Shown in pieces: positions 41,525-51,448 of a stretch of DNA of 64,000 bases. Below the pieces are notes generated by a model. That model was not told where the DNA came from, did no database searches, and saw only the letters and a list, made by a program, of their open reading frames with translations. Source of the DNA: Sphingomonas sp. FARSPH (GTDB lineage: Bacteria > Pseudomonadota > Alphaproteobacteria > Sphingomonadales > Sphingomonadaceae); contig NZ_CP029985.1 of NCBI RefSeq assembly GCF_003355005.1, forward strand, positions 1,913,001-1,977,000, in the 5' to 3' direction. A program made the position numbers and the translations under genes. Each line of letters begins with the position of its first letter. Position 1 is the first letter of the stretch.

Positions 41525-43942
41525 ATGTCCGCCCCCGCATCCGCGCTGATCAGTTTCTACCGCGCGCTGACCCGCCATCGCCTGTTCGCGCTGCTCAATA
41601 TCGGCGGGCTGGCGCTCGGTATCGCGGTGTTCCTGGTGCTGTTCCTCTACGTGCGGTTCGAGACGGGTTACGACCGCTCGATACCGGGCGCGGACAAGCT
41701 GTACATCGTCCAGGAACGCTATTTCACGCCGGGTTATCCGAAAGAGGCGAGCCCGTACACGATGGGTGCGTTCCTGGATCACCTGCGCGGCGACTATCCG
41801 GACGTCACCGGCACGCGCTTCTGGCCGATGAACGCGATCGTCCACCAGGGCAGCACCGTCACCGACGAGCAATTGTCCGCGGTCGATCCCAATTTCTTCG
41901 CGCTGCTGACCTTTCCCACCGCCAATGGCGATCCCGCGAAGGCGCTCGCCGGGCCCGATTCGGCGGTCATCACGCAGCAGGTCGCCCGGAAATATTTCGG
42001 GACGCAGCCGGCGATCGGCAGGTCGCTGACCATTACCATCGACGGCAAGACCTTCACCTATCGCGTCGCGGCGGTGATCGCCGATATGCCGACGGACTTC
42101 AGCTTTCCCAGCGACATTTTCGTGCCGATCGTGCGCGCCCGTTTCGCCAACGAATGGTTCGATCATTGGGGCAGCACGTCGCTGACCACCTTCCTCCGCT
42201 TTCCCGACCGGGTCGCCGCAACTGCATTCGAGGCCGAACTGAGCCGTTTCGCGGAGCGGCACGTCTTCCCGGACGGCAATATCAAGAAGGGGCAGTGGCA
42301 GCAGTCGCTGCGACCGCTGGTCGACAATCATCTGTACGATCCCGCCGATCGCAGCGCGGTGACGACGCTCGGCATCGTCGGTGCGCTGACCCTGCTCATC
42401 GCGATCGTCAATTACGTCAACCTGGCGACCGCCCGTTCGGGACTGCGGGCAAGGGAAGTGGCGGTCCGCAAGGTCCTCGGTGGCACGCGGGCAGCGCTGC
42501 TGCGCCAGTTCATGCTGGAGGCGATGGCGACCGTGGCGCTTGCCGCGCTGATCGGTCTGGCGATCGCCGAACTCGCCTTGCCGCTGGTCAATGCGGCGGG
42601 CGGCATGGCGCTGTCGATCCGCTATCTCGGGGCGGGGTCGATCCTGCCCCCGCTGATCGTCATGGTGTTCGTCGTCGGTGCCGTCGCGGGCCTCTATCCC
42701 GCATTGGTGCTGACGCGCTTTCGACCCGCGGCGGTGCTCGCCTCGGCGCGGGCGCCGGGTGGCGGCCGGGCGGGCGCGCGGCTGCGCGCCGCGCTGGTCG
42801 TCGGCCAGTTCGCGATCGCCATCGCTTTCGGCATCAGTACCGTGACGATGCTGGCGCAGGCGGCGCACGTCCGCGCCGCCGATCTCGGCTTCAAGCGGGA
42901 AAGCCTGTTCATCCTGACCAAATTCGCGTGGGTCGAGGAAAACCAGCAGGCGAGCGTGCTGCGCGCCTTCGCCGCCTTGCCGGGCGTCTCCGCGGTCACC
43001 TCGGCGCAGAACGCGCCGGGCGATCAGATGATGACCAACACGTCGAACATCTATCGCGCGGGGCTCGACGAAAGTCGTGGTCATTCGACGATGGACGTCA
43101 CGGTCGGCACCAACTACTTCCCGACCGTCGGCGCCCGCCTGATCGCGGGGCGCCTGTTCGACACGGCGCATCCCGCCGACGATACCGCGCTGCGCCAGAA
43201 GGGCAGCAAGGCACCGTACAACGTCATCATCAACCGTACCGCCGCCGCTGACTTGGGTTTTGCCAATCCCGCCGCCGCCATCGGCCAGTCGCTGGACGGT
43301 AACGGCACGATGACGATCGTCGGTGTCGTCGACGACCTGCGCTTCCGCGGTCCGCGCGAGCCGGTCGCCAGCGTCGAATATCGCTATGCGAGCCAGCCGT
43401 TCGCCAGCCCGTACGGCATGGTCCGCTACGACGGCGATCCCGCCGCCTTCCGCGATGCGGCGGAAGCGACATGGAAGCGGGTCGTACCCACCGTTCCCTT
43501 CGCGGGTCGCACGGTCGAGGAGAATCTATATCGCCGCTATTACAAGACCGACGCGCAGCGCGCGAACCTGTTCACGATCGGGGCGGTGCTCGCGGTGCTG
43601 ATCGGCTGTATCGGGCTTTACGGCCTTGCCGCCTTCGATACCGCGCGGCGGATCAAGGAGATCGGTATCAGGAAGACGCTGGGCGCATCGACGGCGGATG
43701 TGCTGCGCCTATTGATCGGGCAGTTCATGCGGCCGGTCGTGCTGGCGAACATAATCGCCTGGCCGATCGCGTTCGTCGCGATGCGGCGCTGGCTGGGCGG
43801 CTTCGACGACCGGATCGCGCTGTCGCCGATGGTGTTCGTCGGTGTCGCGCTGGCGGCGGTGGCCATCGCGACCGCGACCATCTTCGCTCAGGCGTGGCGC
43901 GTCGCCCGTGCCGAGCCCGCCCGCGCGCTGCGCTACGAATAA
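41525..43942 (+). CDS. ABC exporter permease, FtsX/MacB-type (paralogue 1)
   Basis: An 805-residue inner-membrane permease. It has an N-terminal helix (LFALLNIGGLALGIAVFLVLFLYV cut into residues about 19-42), a large periplasmic domain, three helices near residues 280-390 with the FtsX signature ARSGLRAREVAVRKVLGGTR, a second periplasmic domain, and a second FtsX-like set near 685-800 (RRIKEIGIRKTLGAS). The doubled 8-helix layout is larger than MacB. It shares its opening, the APGGGRAGA linker and the closing ARALRYE with the next gene. Confidence 0.9.
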   Translation: MSAPASALISFYRALTRHRLFALLNIGGLALGIAVFLVLFLYVRFETGYDRSIPGADKLYIVQERYFTPGYPKEASPYTMGAFLDHLRGDYPDVTGTRFWPMNAIVHQGSTVTDEQLSAVDPNFFALLTFPTANGDPAKALAGPDSAVITQQVARKYFGTQPAIGRSLTITIDGKTFTYRVAAVIADMPTDFSFPSDIFVPIVRARFANEWFDHWGSTSLTTFLRFPDRVAATAFEAELSRFAERHVFPDGNIKKGQWQQSLRPLVDNHLYDPADRSAVTTLGIVGALTLLIAIVNYVNLATARSGLRAREVAVRKVLGGTRAALLRQFMLEAMATVALAALIGLAIAELALPLVNAAGGMALSIRYLGAGSILPPLIVMVFVVGAVAGLYPALVLTRFRPAAVLASARAPGGGRAGARLRAALVVGQFAIAIAFGISTVTMLAQAAHVRAADLGFKRESLFILTKFAWVEENQQASVLRAFAALPGVSAVTSAQNAPGDQMMTNTSNIYRAGLDESRGHSTMDVTVGTNYFPTVGARLIAGRLFDTAHPADDTALRQKGSKAPYNVIINRTAAADLGFANPAAAIGQSLDGNGTMTIVGVVDDLRFRGPREPVASVEYRYASQPFASPYGMVRYDGDPAAFRDAAEATWKRVVPTVPFAGRTVEENLYRRYYKTDAQRANLFTIGAVLAVLIGCIGLYGLAAFDTARRIKEIGIRKTLGASTADVLRLLIGQFMRPVVLANIIAWPIAFVAMRRWLGGFDDRIALSPMVFVGVALAAVAIATATIFAQAWRVARAEPARALRYE

Positions 43943-43956
43943 GGGGCGGTCTGTCG

Positions 43957-46368
43957 ATGCACACCATGCTCACCTCGCTCTATCGCTCGCTCGCGCGGCA
44001 TCGCCTGTACGCGGTGCTCAACATCGGCGGCCTCGCGCTCGGCATCGCCGTCTTCCTCGTCCTGTTCCTCTACGTGCGGTTCGAGACGGGATACGGTCGC
44101 TGGCTGCCGGGGAGCGACCGGCTGTGGCTGATCCACACGCAGGTCGCGGTGCCCAATTTCGATCCGTTCGACAACGTCACCACCTCCGCGCGTTTCCTGT
44201 TGCTGATCCAGGGCGATTATCCGGGCACGCGGGGCACGCGCTTCACGATGGGCAATGCGAGCATCCGCAAGGGGATGGGCGCGTCGAGCGAAAGCGTGAT
44301 CCGGGCAGATCCGAGCTTCTTCCGCCTGCTGCCCTATCCGGCGGTGGCGGGCGACCCGATGCGCGCGATGCGCACGCCGGGCGCGGCGGCGATCACCGAG
44401 ACGGTGGCGCGCACCTATTTCGGCGGTACCGCGAACGCCATGGGGCGGACGCTGACGATGACGCAGGAGGGCAGGACCGCCGACTATGTCGTCGCCGCGG
44501 TGCTACGCGACCTGCCCGCCGATACCATTTACGAAGCCGGCGTGTTCGTACCGATCGGCCCGCTCAAGGGGGACGAGCGCAACGACTGGAGCTTCGGAGA
44601 CACGACGGTGCTGCTCAGCCTGCCCGATCCCGCGGCGGCGCGTGCGCTGTCGGCACAGCTGCCCGGCTTCCTACGCCGGCATCCAGCGAAGGAGGCGTTT
44701 CCCGGATCGAAGATCACGCTGAGCCTGGAACGCTTCGACGCGATGCATTTGCGTGACGGCGCGGCGAAGACGGTGGTGACGACGCTGGGCACGATCGGGA
44801 TCGTCACGTTGCTGATCGCGCTGGTCAATTACGTCAATCTGGCGACGGCGCGGGCGGGTTTGCGCGCGCGCGAGGTCGCGATGCGCAAGGTGGTGGGGGC
44901 GACGCGGACCGCGCTCGTCGTCCAGTTCCTGGGCGAATCGATCGCGGCGGCGGCGCTCGCCGGCCTGCTCGGGCTGGCGCTCGCCGAACTGGCGCTGCCG
45001 CTGGTCAATGCGGCGGGCGGCACCAACCTTGCCATCCGGTACGGCGGGGGCGATTCAATCCTGCTGCCGCTCGCGCTGCTGACGATCGGCGCCGGTTTGG
45101 TCGCGGGCCTCTATCCCGCATTGCTGCTGTCGCGCTTCCAGCCCGCGGGCGTGCTTGCCTCCGCGCGTGCACCGGGCGGCGGACGCGCCGGCGCGTGGTT
45201 GCGGCAGGCGCTCGTGCTGTTGCAATTCACCATCGCGATCGCGCTGGGGGCGGGCACGGCGGTGCTCGTCGCGCAGACGCGGCATGTGCGCAACGCCGAT
45301 CTCGGCTTCGCGCAGAACGGGCTGATGCTCGTGCCTGCGCTGGGCGATGCGGCGCTCGATCCGGGGCGGCGACAGCGATTGCTCGATGCGTTCCGCACCG
45401 TGCCCGGCGTGACCGCGGCGTCCTACGGCGTCTTCACGCCCGCCGGCGGCACGTACATGCTGCGTTCGATGAAGCGGCAGGGCGGGGCGGGCGGCGAGGT
45501 TCCGCTCAACTTCACGATCGTCGGCGCCGATTTCTTCAAGGTGATGGGTGCGCGCCTCATCACCGGGCGGCTGTTCGACCCGCGTTTCGCCGCCGACGAT
45601 GCCGGTCGCAAGCGAAAGCCGGACACCATTTCGTTCGGCAATGTCGTGATGAACGAGGCCGCGCTGCGCAAGCTCGGTCTCGGCAGCGCGGCGCAGGCCA
45701 CGGGCAAGATCGTCAGCAGCGAAGGGCATGAATCGACGCAGCTCGTCGGCGTCATCGCCGATATGCGTTTCAACGGCCCCAAGAACGGCGACGATGCGAT
45801 GATGTACGTGTGGCAACCCTTGCCGAAGGAGAACAGCACCGCCTTCGTCCGCTTCACCGGCAGCCCGTCCGCCATGTCGACGCGGCTGGAGCGGGTGTGG
45901 CGGACGATGGCCCCCGGCGTGCCCTTCGACGCCAAGACCGTGGAGCAGGCGCGATACGACGCCTTCATCCGCGCCGATGCGCAGCGCATGCGCCTGTTCA
46001 CGATGGGGGCGATGCTGGCGCTCGTGATCGCGTGCATCGGGCTTTACGGGCTCGCCGCGTTCGACACCGCGCGGCGGGTGCGCGAGATCGGGATCAGGAA
46101 GACGCTCGGCGCGTCGACCGCGGAGGTGCTGCGCATGCTCATCGGCCAGTTCCTGCGCCCCGTCGTCGTCGCGACGCTGATCGCCTGGCCGATCGCCTTT
46201 TACGCGATGCGCCAATGGCTTGCCGCCTTCGCCGACCGCATCGCGCTGTCGCCGGCGTTCTTCATCAGCGCGGGACTCGGCGCGATCGCCATCGCGGCGG
46301 CCACCGTCTTCGCGCAGGCGTGGCGGGTGGCGCGCGCCGAGCCGGCTCGGGCGTTGCGCTACGAATGA
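43957..46368 (+). CDS. ABC exporter permease, FtsX/MacB-type (paralogue 2)
   Basis: An 803-residue paralogue of the preceding permease with the same layout: opening helix (LYAVLNIGGLALGIAVFLVL), FtsX signature ARAGLRAREVAMRKVVGATR, second set at RRVREIGIRKTLGASTAEVL and the identical end ARALRYE. The periplasmic domains differ much more than the membrane parts. Only 14 bases separate the two genes. With one shared ATPase the pair probably forms a heterodimeric permease. The start at 43957 aligns exactly with the first paralogue. Confidence 0.9.
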   Translation: MHTMLTSLYRSLARHRLYAVLNIGGLALGIAVFLVLFLYVRFETGYGRWLPGSDRLWLIHTQVAVPNFDPFDNVTTSARFLLLIQGDYPGTRGTRFTMGNASIRKGMGASSESVIRADPSFFRLLPYPAVAGDPMRAMRTPGAAAITETVARTYFGGTANAMGRTLTMTQEGRTADYVVAAVLRDLPADTIYEAGVFVPIGPLKGDERNDWSFGDTTVLLSLPDPAAARALSAQLPGFLRRHPAKEAFPGSKITLSLERFDAMHLRDGAAKTVVTTLGTIGIVTLLIALVNYVNLATARAGLRAREVAMRKVVGATRTALVVQFLGESIAAAALAGLLGLALAELALPLVNAAGGTNLAIRYGGGDSILLPLALLTIGAGLVAGLYPALLLSRFQPAGVLASARAPGGGRAGAWLRQALVLLQFTIAIALGAGTAVLVAQTRHVRNADLGFAQNGLMLVPALGDAALDPGRRQRLLDAFRTVPGVTAASYGVFTPAGGTYMLRSMKRQGGAGGEVPLNFTIVGADFFKVMGARLITGRLFDPRFAADDAGRKRKPDTISFGNVVMNEAALRKLGLGSAAQATGKIVSSEGHESTQLVGVIADMRFNGPKNGDDAMMYVWQPLPKENSTAFVRFTGSPSAMSTRLERVWRTMAPGVPFDAKTVEQARYDAFIRADAQRMRLFTMGAMLALVIACIGLYGLAAFDTARRVREIGIRKTLGASTAEVLRMLIGQFLRPVVVATLIAWPIAFYAMRQWLAAFADRIALSPAFFISAGLGAIAIAAATVFAQAWRVARAEPARALRYE

Positions 46369-46411
46369 GGGGGGCTGTCGCGCGCGGCGGCGGCGTGGCA
46401 AGGCGTCGGGC

Positions 46412-47308
46412 ATGACGACGATCACGCTTTCCGCCGCGCCGCGCCCGTTGGGGCGCAGCGACATCATGGTCTCGCCGATCGCCTGGGGCATGTGGCGGCT
46501 GGCGGGGGACGATATCGCCGCGGTGCGCGCGGCGATCGATGCGGCGTTGGCGGCCGGGATCACGCTGTTTGACACCGCCGATATCTATGGCGCGGACCAG
46601 CCCGCAGGCTTCGGATCGGCGGAGGTGCTGTTCGGGCGCGCGCTGGCAGAGGCGCCGGCGCTGCGCGAGGCGATGGTGATCGCGACCAAGGGCGGCATCC
46701 GGCCCGGAATCCCGTATAATTCGGGTGCTTCCTATCTGGCGGACGCGCTCGATGCGTCGCTGGCGCGGTTGCAGGTGGAGCGGGTCGAGCTTTACCAGAT
46801 CCACCGGCGCGATCTGCTCACGCATCCGCAGGAGGTCGCTGGCGCGCTGGCGCGGATGATCGACAGCGGCAAGGTGCGCAACGTCGGCGTGTCGAACCAC
46901 AGCCCCGCCGAACTCGACGCGGTGCAGGCGTTCCTGAACCAGCCGATCGTCAGCACGCAGCCGGAATTTTCCGCCCTGCACACCGCGCCGCTGTTCGACG
47001 GCACGCTCGACCAGGCGATGCGCGCCGACATTGCGGTGATGGCCTGGTCGCCGCTCGGCGGCGGGCGGCTGGCGGCGGGCGCGCACCCGGCCGCGACCGC
47101 GCTGGCGGCGCATGGTGCGCGCTTCGGCGTCGATGCGGCGACCGCGGCGCTCGCCTGGGTGATGGCGCACCCGGCACGCATCATCCCGATCGTCGGGTCG
47201 CAGCAGCCGCACCGCATCGCCGCGACCGCAGACGCGTACAAGGTCGAATGGACGCGCGCCGAATGGTATGCCGTGCTCGAAGCGGGGCTCGGCGCGCGTT
47301 TGCCCTGA
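46412..47308 (+). CDS. Aldo/keto reductase
   Basis: A 298-residue NADPH-dependent oxidoreductase of the aldo/keto reductase superfamily (YdhF-like group). The catalytic Asp and Tyr are in LFDTADIYG, the Lys in VIATKGGI, and His in YQIHRRD. It ends with a VGSQQPHRI cofactor segment. The substrate is unknown. It starts 43 bases after the permease and could be a last member of that operon; it converges with the glycosidase operon with 1 base between stops. Confidence 0.92.
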   Translation: MTTITLSAAPRPLGRSDIMVSPIAWGMWRLAGDDIAAVRAAIDAALAAGITLFDTADIYGADQPAGFGSAEVLFGRALAEAPALREAMVIATKGGIRPGIPYNSGASYLADALDASLARLQVERVELYQIHRRDLLTHPQEVAGALARMIDSGKVRNVGVSNHSPAELDAVQAFLNQPIVSTQPEFSALHTAPLFDGTLDQAMRADIAVMAWSPLGGGRLAAGAHPAATALAAHGARFGVDAATAALAWVMAHPARIIPIVGSQQPHRIAATADAYKVEWTRAEWYAVLEAGLGARLP

Positions 47309-47309
47309 A

Positions 47310-49229
47310 TCAGCGCGTGAAGGCGCCGATGTCGGCGATCGCCAGCTTGCCGACGGGCTTGGCGACGGCGGAGAAGGTAAGGCGCAGGTAGCGCGCCCGC
47401 ACCGGCGCGGCGAAGCCGATCCGCTGCGTCGACAGGGCATAGGCGATGTTGGGAAACTCGCCCTCGCCGGCCGGGGTCCAGCTCTTACCGTCGAGGCTGA
47501 TTTCGGCGCGATAGCTGCGCGGCGGCGCGCTGTCCGCATCGGGATGGCGCCACGGCGTCAGGCTGAAACCGGCGAGCGACTGCGCGGCGCCCATGTCGAC
47601 CGTGACGCTGGCGGGCGTTGCCGCGGTCGGCGCGGGCTGGCTCCATACGGTCGACCCGTCCGTATCGAGCAGCGTCTCCGCGCCGGGAGCGCTTGCGGCG
47701 ACGATCGTCCAGCCGCGCGGCGACAGGATCGTGGGGCCGTTCGATTGCGGCGGGGCGACGGCGACGGGCGCGACGCTGCGGAACAGCGACAATTCGCTGA
47801 TCGCGGGACATGCCGGTGCCGCCAGGATGACCAGCCGCACGCGGCGCGCGGTGACGGGCGCAGGCAGGCGGATGATCCGCTGCGCCCCGATGCATTCGTG
47901 CGTCGCGAGCCGCTGCCACGCGCCGCCCACCTCTGCCTCGACCGCGAACTGCGTCACGCGCACGCCCAGCGGCAGATATTCGCGCAACCGGATGAGGTCG
48001 AAGGTGCGGCCGGGCGGCAGATCGAGCGTCAGCGTCGGCGTCGTCACGCCGTCTGGCGTCGACCAATAGGTGTCGCGGTTGCCGTCCAGCACCCTGGCGG
48101 GGGCGAAGCCGGGTCCGCGCGCGTCGCTCGCGCTCGCGACCGATCCTTGCGCGAGGTCGGTGGCGAAGCTTCCGCGGATCGCATCGCCGAAGCTCTTCAG
48201 GACCGCGACGTCATGGTCGGCGATCCGCCCGCGCCGGTCGGGCGGCAGGTTGAGGTGCATGTTGGTGCCGCGCGCGACCGATTCGTCGAAAAAGCGGACG
48301 AGGCGTGCCGGACTCTTCACCTTCGCGTCCTCGTCGGCGTGGTAGAACCAGCCCGGACGGATCGACGTGTTGGTTTCCGCGGGCCACCACAAGGGTGCGC
48401 CGCGCACGCCGCTGTTCCCCTCTGCCTGGACGTAAGGATGGTCGGGCATCGTCGGCCAGCACGGATCGCCCGCGACGCCATCCTCGTTACCGACCCAGCG
48501 GATGTCGCTGCCCAGCGGATCGAAGGTGCAGGCCATCGGCTGATGCTGGTGGACGAGGGCGATGATCGAGGGCCAGTTATAGTATTTCGGCGCGTCGATC
48601 GTCCGCGTCTCGCGCGCGCCGCCATAATATCCGTCGCCGCCGTTCGCGCCGTCGAACCAGAATTCGAACAATTCGCCATAGCGGGTGCACAGCTCGACCA
48701 CCTGCTTGCGATAATAATCGACATAGGCGGGACGGCCGTATTCGGGATGGTTGCGATCCCAAGGCGACAGATACAGTCCGAACGACAGGCCTGCGCGGCG
48801 CGCCGCACGTTCCATCTCGCCGACGATGTCGCCATGGCCATTCTTGTACGGGCTGTTGCGGATGCAATGTTCGGTCAGCATCGTCGGCCACAGGCAGAAT
48901 CCGTCGTGATGCTTTGCGGTGAAGACGATCCCCGTCATGCCCCCCGCCTTCGCCGCGGCGACGATCTGGTCCGCGGAAAAGTCGGTCGGGTTGAACAGCG
49001 CCGGGCTCTCGTCGCCATAGCCCCATTCGCGGTCGGTGAAGGTGTTGATCGAGAAATGGATGAAGGCGTAGCGCTCGCGCGCGTGCCAGGCGAGCTGGCG
49101 TGGCGAGGGCGTCGCGCCCCACGGCTTGGGCGCGACGACGGTGGATACGCGCGGCCCGGCGGCAAGGGCAGGCGCGGCGCCCGCGGCGAGGCCGGCGACG
49201 ACGAGCGTGCGGCGGGAGAGGTCGGTCAT
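47310..49229 (-). CDS. Alpha-L-fucosidase, GH29, with two discoidin-like domains
   Basis: Removes alpha-linked L-fucose, here probably the core fucose of an N-glycan. The 639-residue protein begins with a twin-arginine leader (LSRRTLVVAGLAAGAAPALA). The GH29 barrel covers about residues 45-370, with TAKHHDGFCLWPT, the nucleophile Asp193 in FEFWFDGANG and MHLNLPPDRRGRI. Two F5/8 type C (discoidin) beta-sandwiches follow (about 385-515 and 525-639), both ending in strands such as ARYLRLTFSAV. Last gene of the operon; its ATG overlaps the previous stop as ATGA. Confidence 0.92.
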   Translation of the reverse strand: MTDLSRRTLVVAGLAAGAAPALAAGPRVSTVVAPKPWGATPSPRQLAWHARERYAFIHFSINTFTDREWGYGDESPALFNPTDFSADQIVAAAKAGGMTGIVFTAKHHDGFCLWPTMLTEHCIRNSPYKNGHGDIVGEMERAARRAGLSFGLYLSPWDRNHPEYGRPAYVDYYRKQVVELCTRYGELFEFWFDGANGGDGYYGGARETRTIDAPKYYNWPSIIALVHQHQPMACTFDPLGSDIRWVGNEDGVAGDPCWPTMPDHPYVQAEGNSGVRGAPLWWPAETNTSIRPGWFYHADEDAKVKSPARLVRFFDESVARGTNMHLNLPPDRRGRIADHDVAVLKSFGDAIRGSFATDLAQGSVASASDARGPGFAPARVLDGNRDTYWSTPDGVTTPTLTLDLPPGRTFDLIRLREYLPLGVRVTQFAVEAEVGGAWQRLATHECIGAQRIIRLPAPVTARRVRLVILAAPACPAISELSLFRSVAPVAVAPPQSNGPTILSPRGWTIVAASAPGAETLLDTDGSTVWSQPAPTAATPASVTVDMGAAQSLAGFSLTPWRHPDADSAPPRSYRAEISLDGKSWTPAGEGEFPNIAYALSTQRIGFAAPVRARYLRLTFSAVAKPVGKLAIADIGAFTR

Positions 49230-51448
49230 GGGTGCATGGCTCCGGAGGGGAGGGGATCGGGGGTCAGCCAGGTTTCGGCGATCTGCTTGCCGCGGCCGCT
49301 GCCGCCCATGCGGGGCGGGCGCGTCCAGGCGAGGTCGAGCGTGCCGCCCGCGGTCGCGGCGCGCGGGATCGCCAGCGTCACCTGCATCGGGTTGGCGGTA
49401 CGGGCGAAGGCGTCCTGCAGGACGAAGCGGTCGTTGGCGACGAGCCGGATCGGCAGCGTGTAATCCTCGCCTGCATAGGTGATCGTCAGGCGATATTGCC
49501 GATGTGGGTCGAGGCCCGGGTAATGCAGGCGCAGCGGCCGGTCGTAGAGCGTTTCGGCATAATCGAGTGCGGCGGGGTCCCAACCGTCCGCCGGAATGCG
49601 GTCAGCGATGCCGTCGATCGCGGTCGCGAAGCCCTGCGGATCACGCGCCAGGCCAAGCCCGCGCACCAGATGCGGTTCGGCGTCGGGGCGGCCGAGATCG
49701 TCGTAGAGCGCGCCCTCGCTGCGGCGGCTGCGGTCGGGGATCGGCCAGCCATTCGCCATCTGCGCCTCGATCCAGGCGCGGCCCGTCAGGTCGATGTTCG
49801 CGCGGTCGAGGTTCGCGCCGCGCTCGACGTTCGATGCGCCGTAGCGCGGGACGCTGAGCTGCAGCCGCGCGCCCCGCCAAAGCCGTTCGGCGAGTGCGTT
49901 GAGCCGCGCGAGAAGGGCTGTCGCTTCCGGGCCGTCGGATCGGGCAAGGATCGCGCGCGCAGCGATGGCGTCTGACGCGGCCAGCGCCGCCGCGCGCCGC
50001 GCGCGCGCTTCGATCGTACGGTGGCGGACAAGCGCGTCGTAGACCGCGCGATAGCGCAGCGCGTCGATCCGCCAGTCGGCGAAGCGCGCCGGCCGGATCG
50101 CGTCGGCGCGCGCCAGCGTCGCGTCGATTCCGGCATTGGTCGCCGGATCGCCGACCCAGTTCGCCTCCAGCGCGGCGGGCAGCGCTGCGGCGCGGGGATC
50201 GCCGATAAAGACGCGCGCATAGTCGACCGCAAAGGCGGCCGGATCGGTATCCGGGTCCCAACCCAGCCGGAACCAGAGGAACTGGTTGAAATCGTCGTTG
50301 ACGCCTTCGGAATAGGTGACAGACCCCGCGGTCCGCGGTGCGAGATCGGCGAAAATGCGCGCATAGGCGGCGGGGCGCGGGTTGATCGGTTCGCGTCCTT
50401 GCGTCAGCGCGAATTCGGGCCACCAGCGGTCGACCGGGAATTGCGCGTGCATCGTATGCGCGATGTCGGGGTAGAGGATCAGCGGATAGCGCGCGGGGAT
50501 GCGCGCGCGCTGCACCGGCAAAGGATCGCGTGTCTGCGGCCCGACGAACACGCCGGTCAGCCAGTCGGGGCGTTTGTCCAGCTCGCGGTAGAAAGCGTCG
50601 AAGCCGGCGGCGTCGAACCCCTGCGACGAGATGTAGACCGGTGCCTTCGGATTGCGCGCATGCAGCACGGCCGCCTGCTGCGCGACGAGCGGGAACAAAC
50701 GGTCGGGCGCGGTATGGCCGGGGTCGCCGCCCGGCACGTAGAGCGCATCGACATAGGGCAGGTCGGCGAGCGTCCGGCGGAACGCGGCCATCTCCGCCGC
50801 CACCGCGCGCGGGGTCGCATAATCGCCCAGTTCGGGGTAATAGAGCGCGACGTGGAGGCCGAGCCGGTGCGCGATCGTCGCGATCCCGGCCAGCGTCTCG
50901 CGCGGCGGGGCCGGGAACAGCGGGCCGGTCGCATCATCGTCCGACACCGGCGCGATCAGCTGCACGCCGCTCGCGCCCCAGAGCGCGAAATCCTCGATCC
51001 GTCGCCGGAACATCGCCAGCGTCCAGGCATCATAGCTGTTGTTCTTCGGCCGGTAGCCGATCTGCGTCAGGCGCGTCGCATAGGCCGGCGCCTGATCCAC
51101 CGAGCGCGCCAGCGAGAGCCGCGCGGTACCACCTGCGACGTCCAGATGCCGCAGCACCCAGCCCGCGCCATAGACGAGGCCGCGCGTCCCGCGCGCGGTC
51201 ACCACCGTCAAAGGTCCGACGCGCCGGATCGCAAAGGCCTGCTCCGCCAGGCGCGCGGGGGCACGCCAGCGCCGGCGCAGCGCGGGCGGCAGCGCGGCGG
51301 CGACGGCATCGACCGGCGCGACGACCAGCCGCACCGCGCCGCATCGGTCTATGCGCTCCGCGATCCGCGCGCGCAGCAGGTCGGCGGCGATCGCTCCGCC
51401 CGTGCCGGCGGTGACGCACGATGCGGCGAGCGCCGCCGCCGGCATCAT
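49226..51448 (-). CDS. Unassigned glycoside-hydrolase-like protein in N-glycan operon
   Basis: A 740-residue exported protein, family not recognised. The leader MMPAAALAASC could be a lipoprotein signal. The first 115 residues resemble the small alpha/beta domain that precedes GH20 and GH67 barrels (AVRLVVAPVDA, VVTARGTRGLVYGAGWVLRHL). A TIM-barrel-like part follows (about 130-460) with conserved-looking acidic motifs: IAPVSDDDATGPLF, VALYYPELGDY, YVPGGDPGHTAPDRLF, LYPDIAHTMH and TYSEGVNDDFNQFLWF. A helical region and a C-terminal beta domain end the protein. Both ends overlap neighbours as ATGA. An exo- or endo-glycosidase on the same glycan is likely, but no activity is claimed. Confidence 0.75.
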   Translation of the reverse strand: MMPAAALAASCVTAGTGGAIAADLLRARIAERIDRCGAVRLVVAPVDAVAAALPPALRRRWRAPARLAEQAFAIRRVGPLTVVTARGTRGLVYGAGWVLRHLDVAGGTARLSLARSVDQAPAYATRLTQIGYRPKNNSYDAWTLAMFRRRIEDFALWGASGVQLIAPVSDDDATGPLFPAPPRETLAGIATIAHRLGLHVALYYPELGDYATPRAVAAEMAAFRRTLADLPYVDALYVPGGDPGHTAPDRLFPLVAQQAAVLHARNPKAPVYISSQGFDAAGFDAFYRELDKRPDWLTGVFVGPQTRDPLPVQRARIPARYPLILYPDIAHTMHAQFPVDRWWPEFALTQGREPINPRPAAYARIFADLAPRTAGSVTYSEGVNDDFNQFLWFRLGWDPDTDPAAFAVDYARVFIGDPRAAALPAALEANWVGDPATNAGIDATLARADAIRPARFADWRIDALRYRAVYDALVRHRTIEARARRAAALAASDAIAARAILARSDGPEATALLARLNALAERLWRGARLQLSVPRYGASNVERGANLDRANIDLTGRAWIEAQMANGWPIPDRSRRSEGALYDDLGRPDAEPHLVRGLGLARDPQGFATAIDGIADRIPADGWDPAALDYAETLYDRPLRLHYPGLDPHRQYRLTITYAGEDYTLPIRLVANDRFVLQDAFARTANPMQVTLAIPRAATAGGTLDLAWTRPPRMGGSGRGKQIAETWLTPDPLPSGAMHP

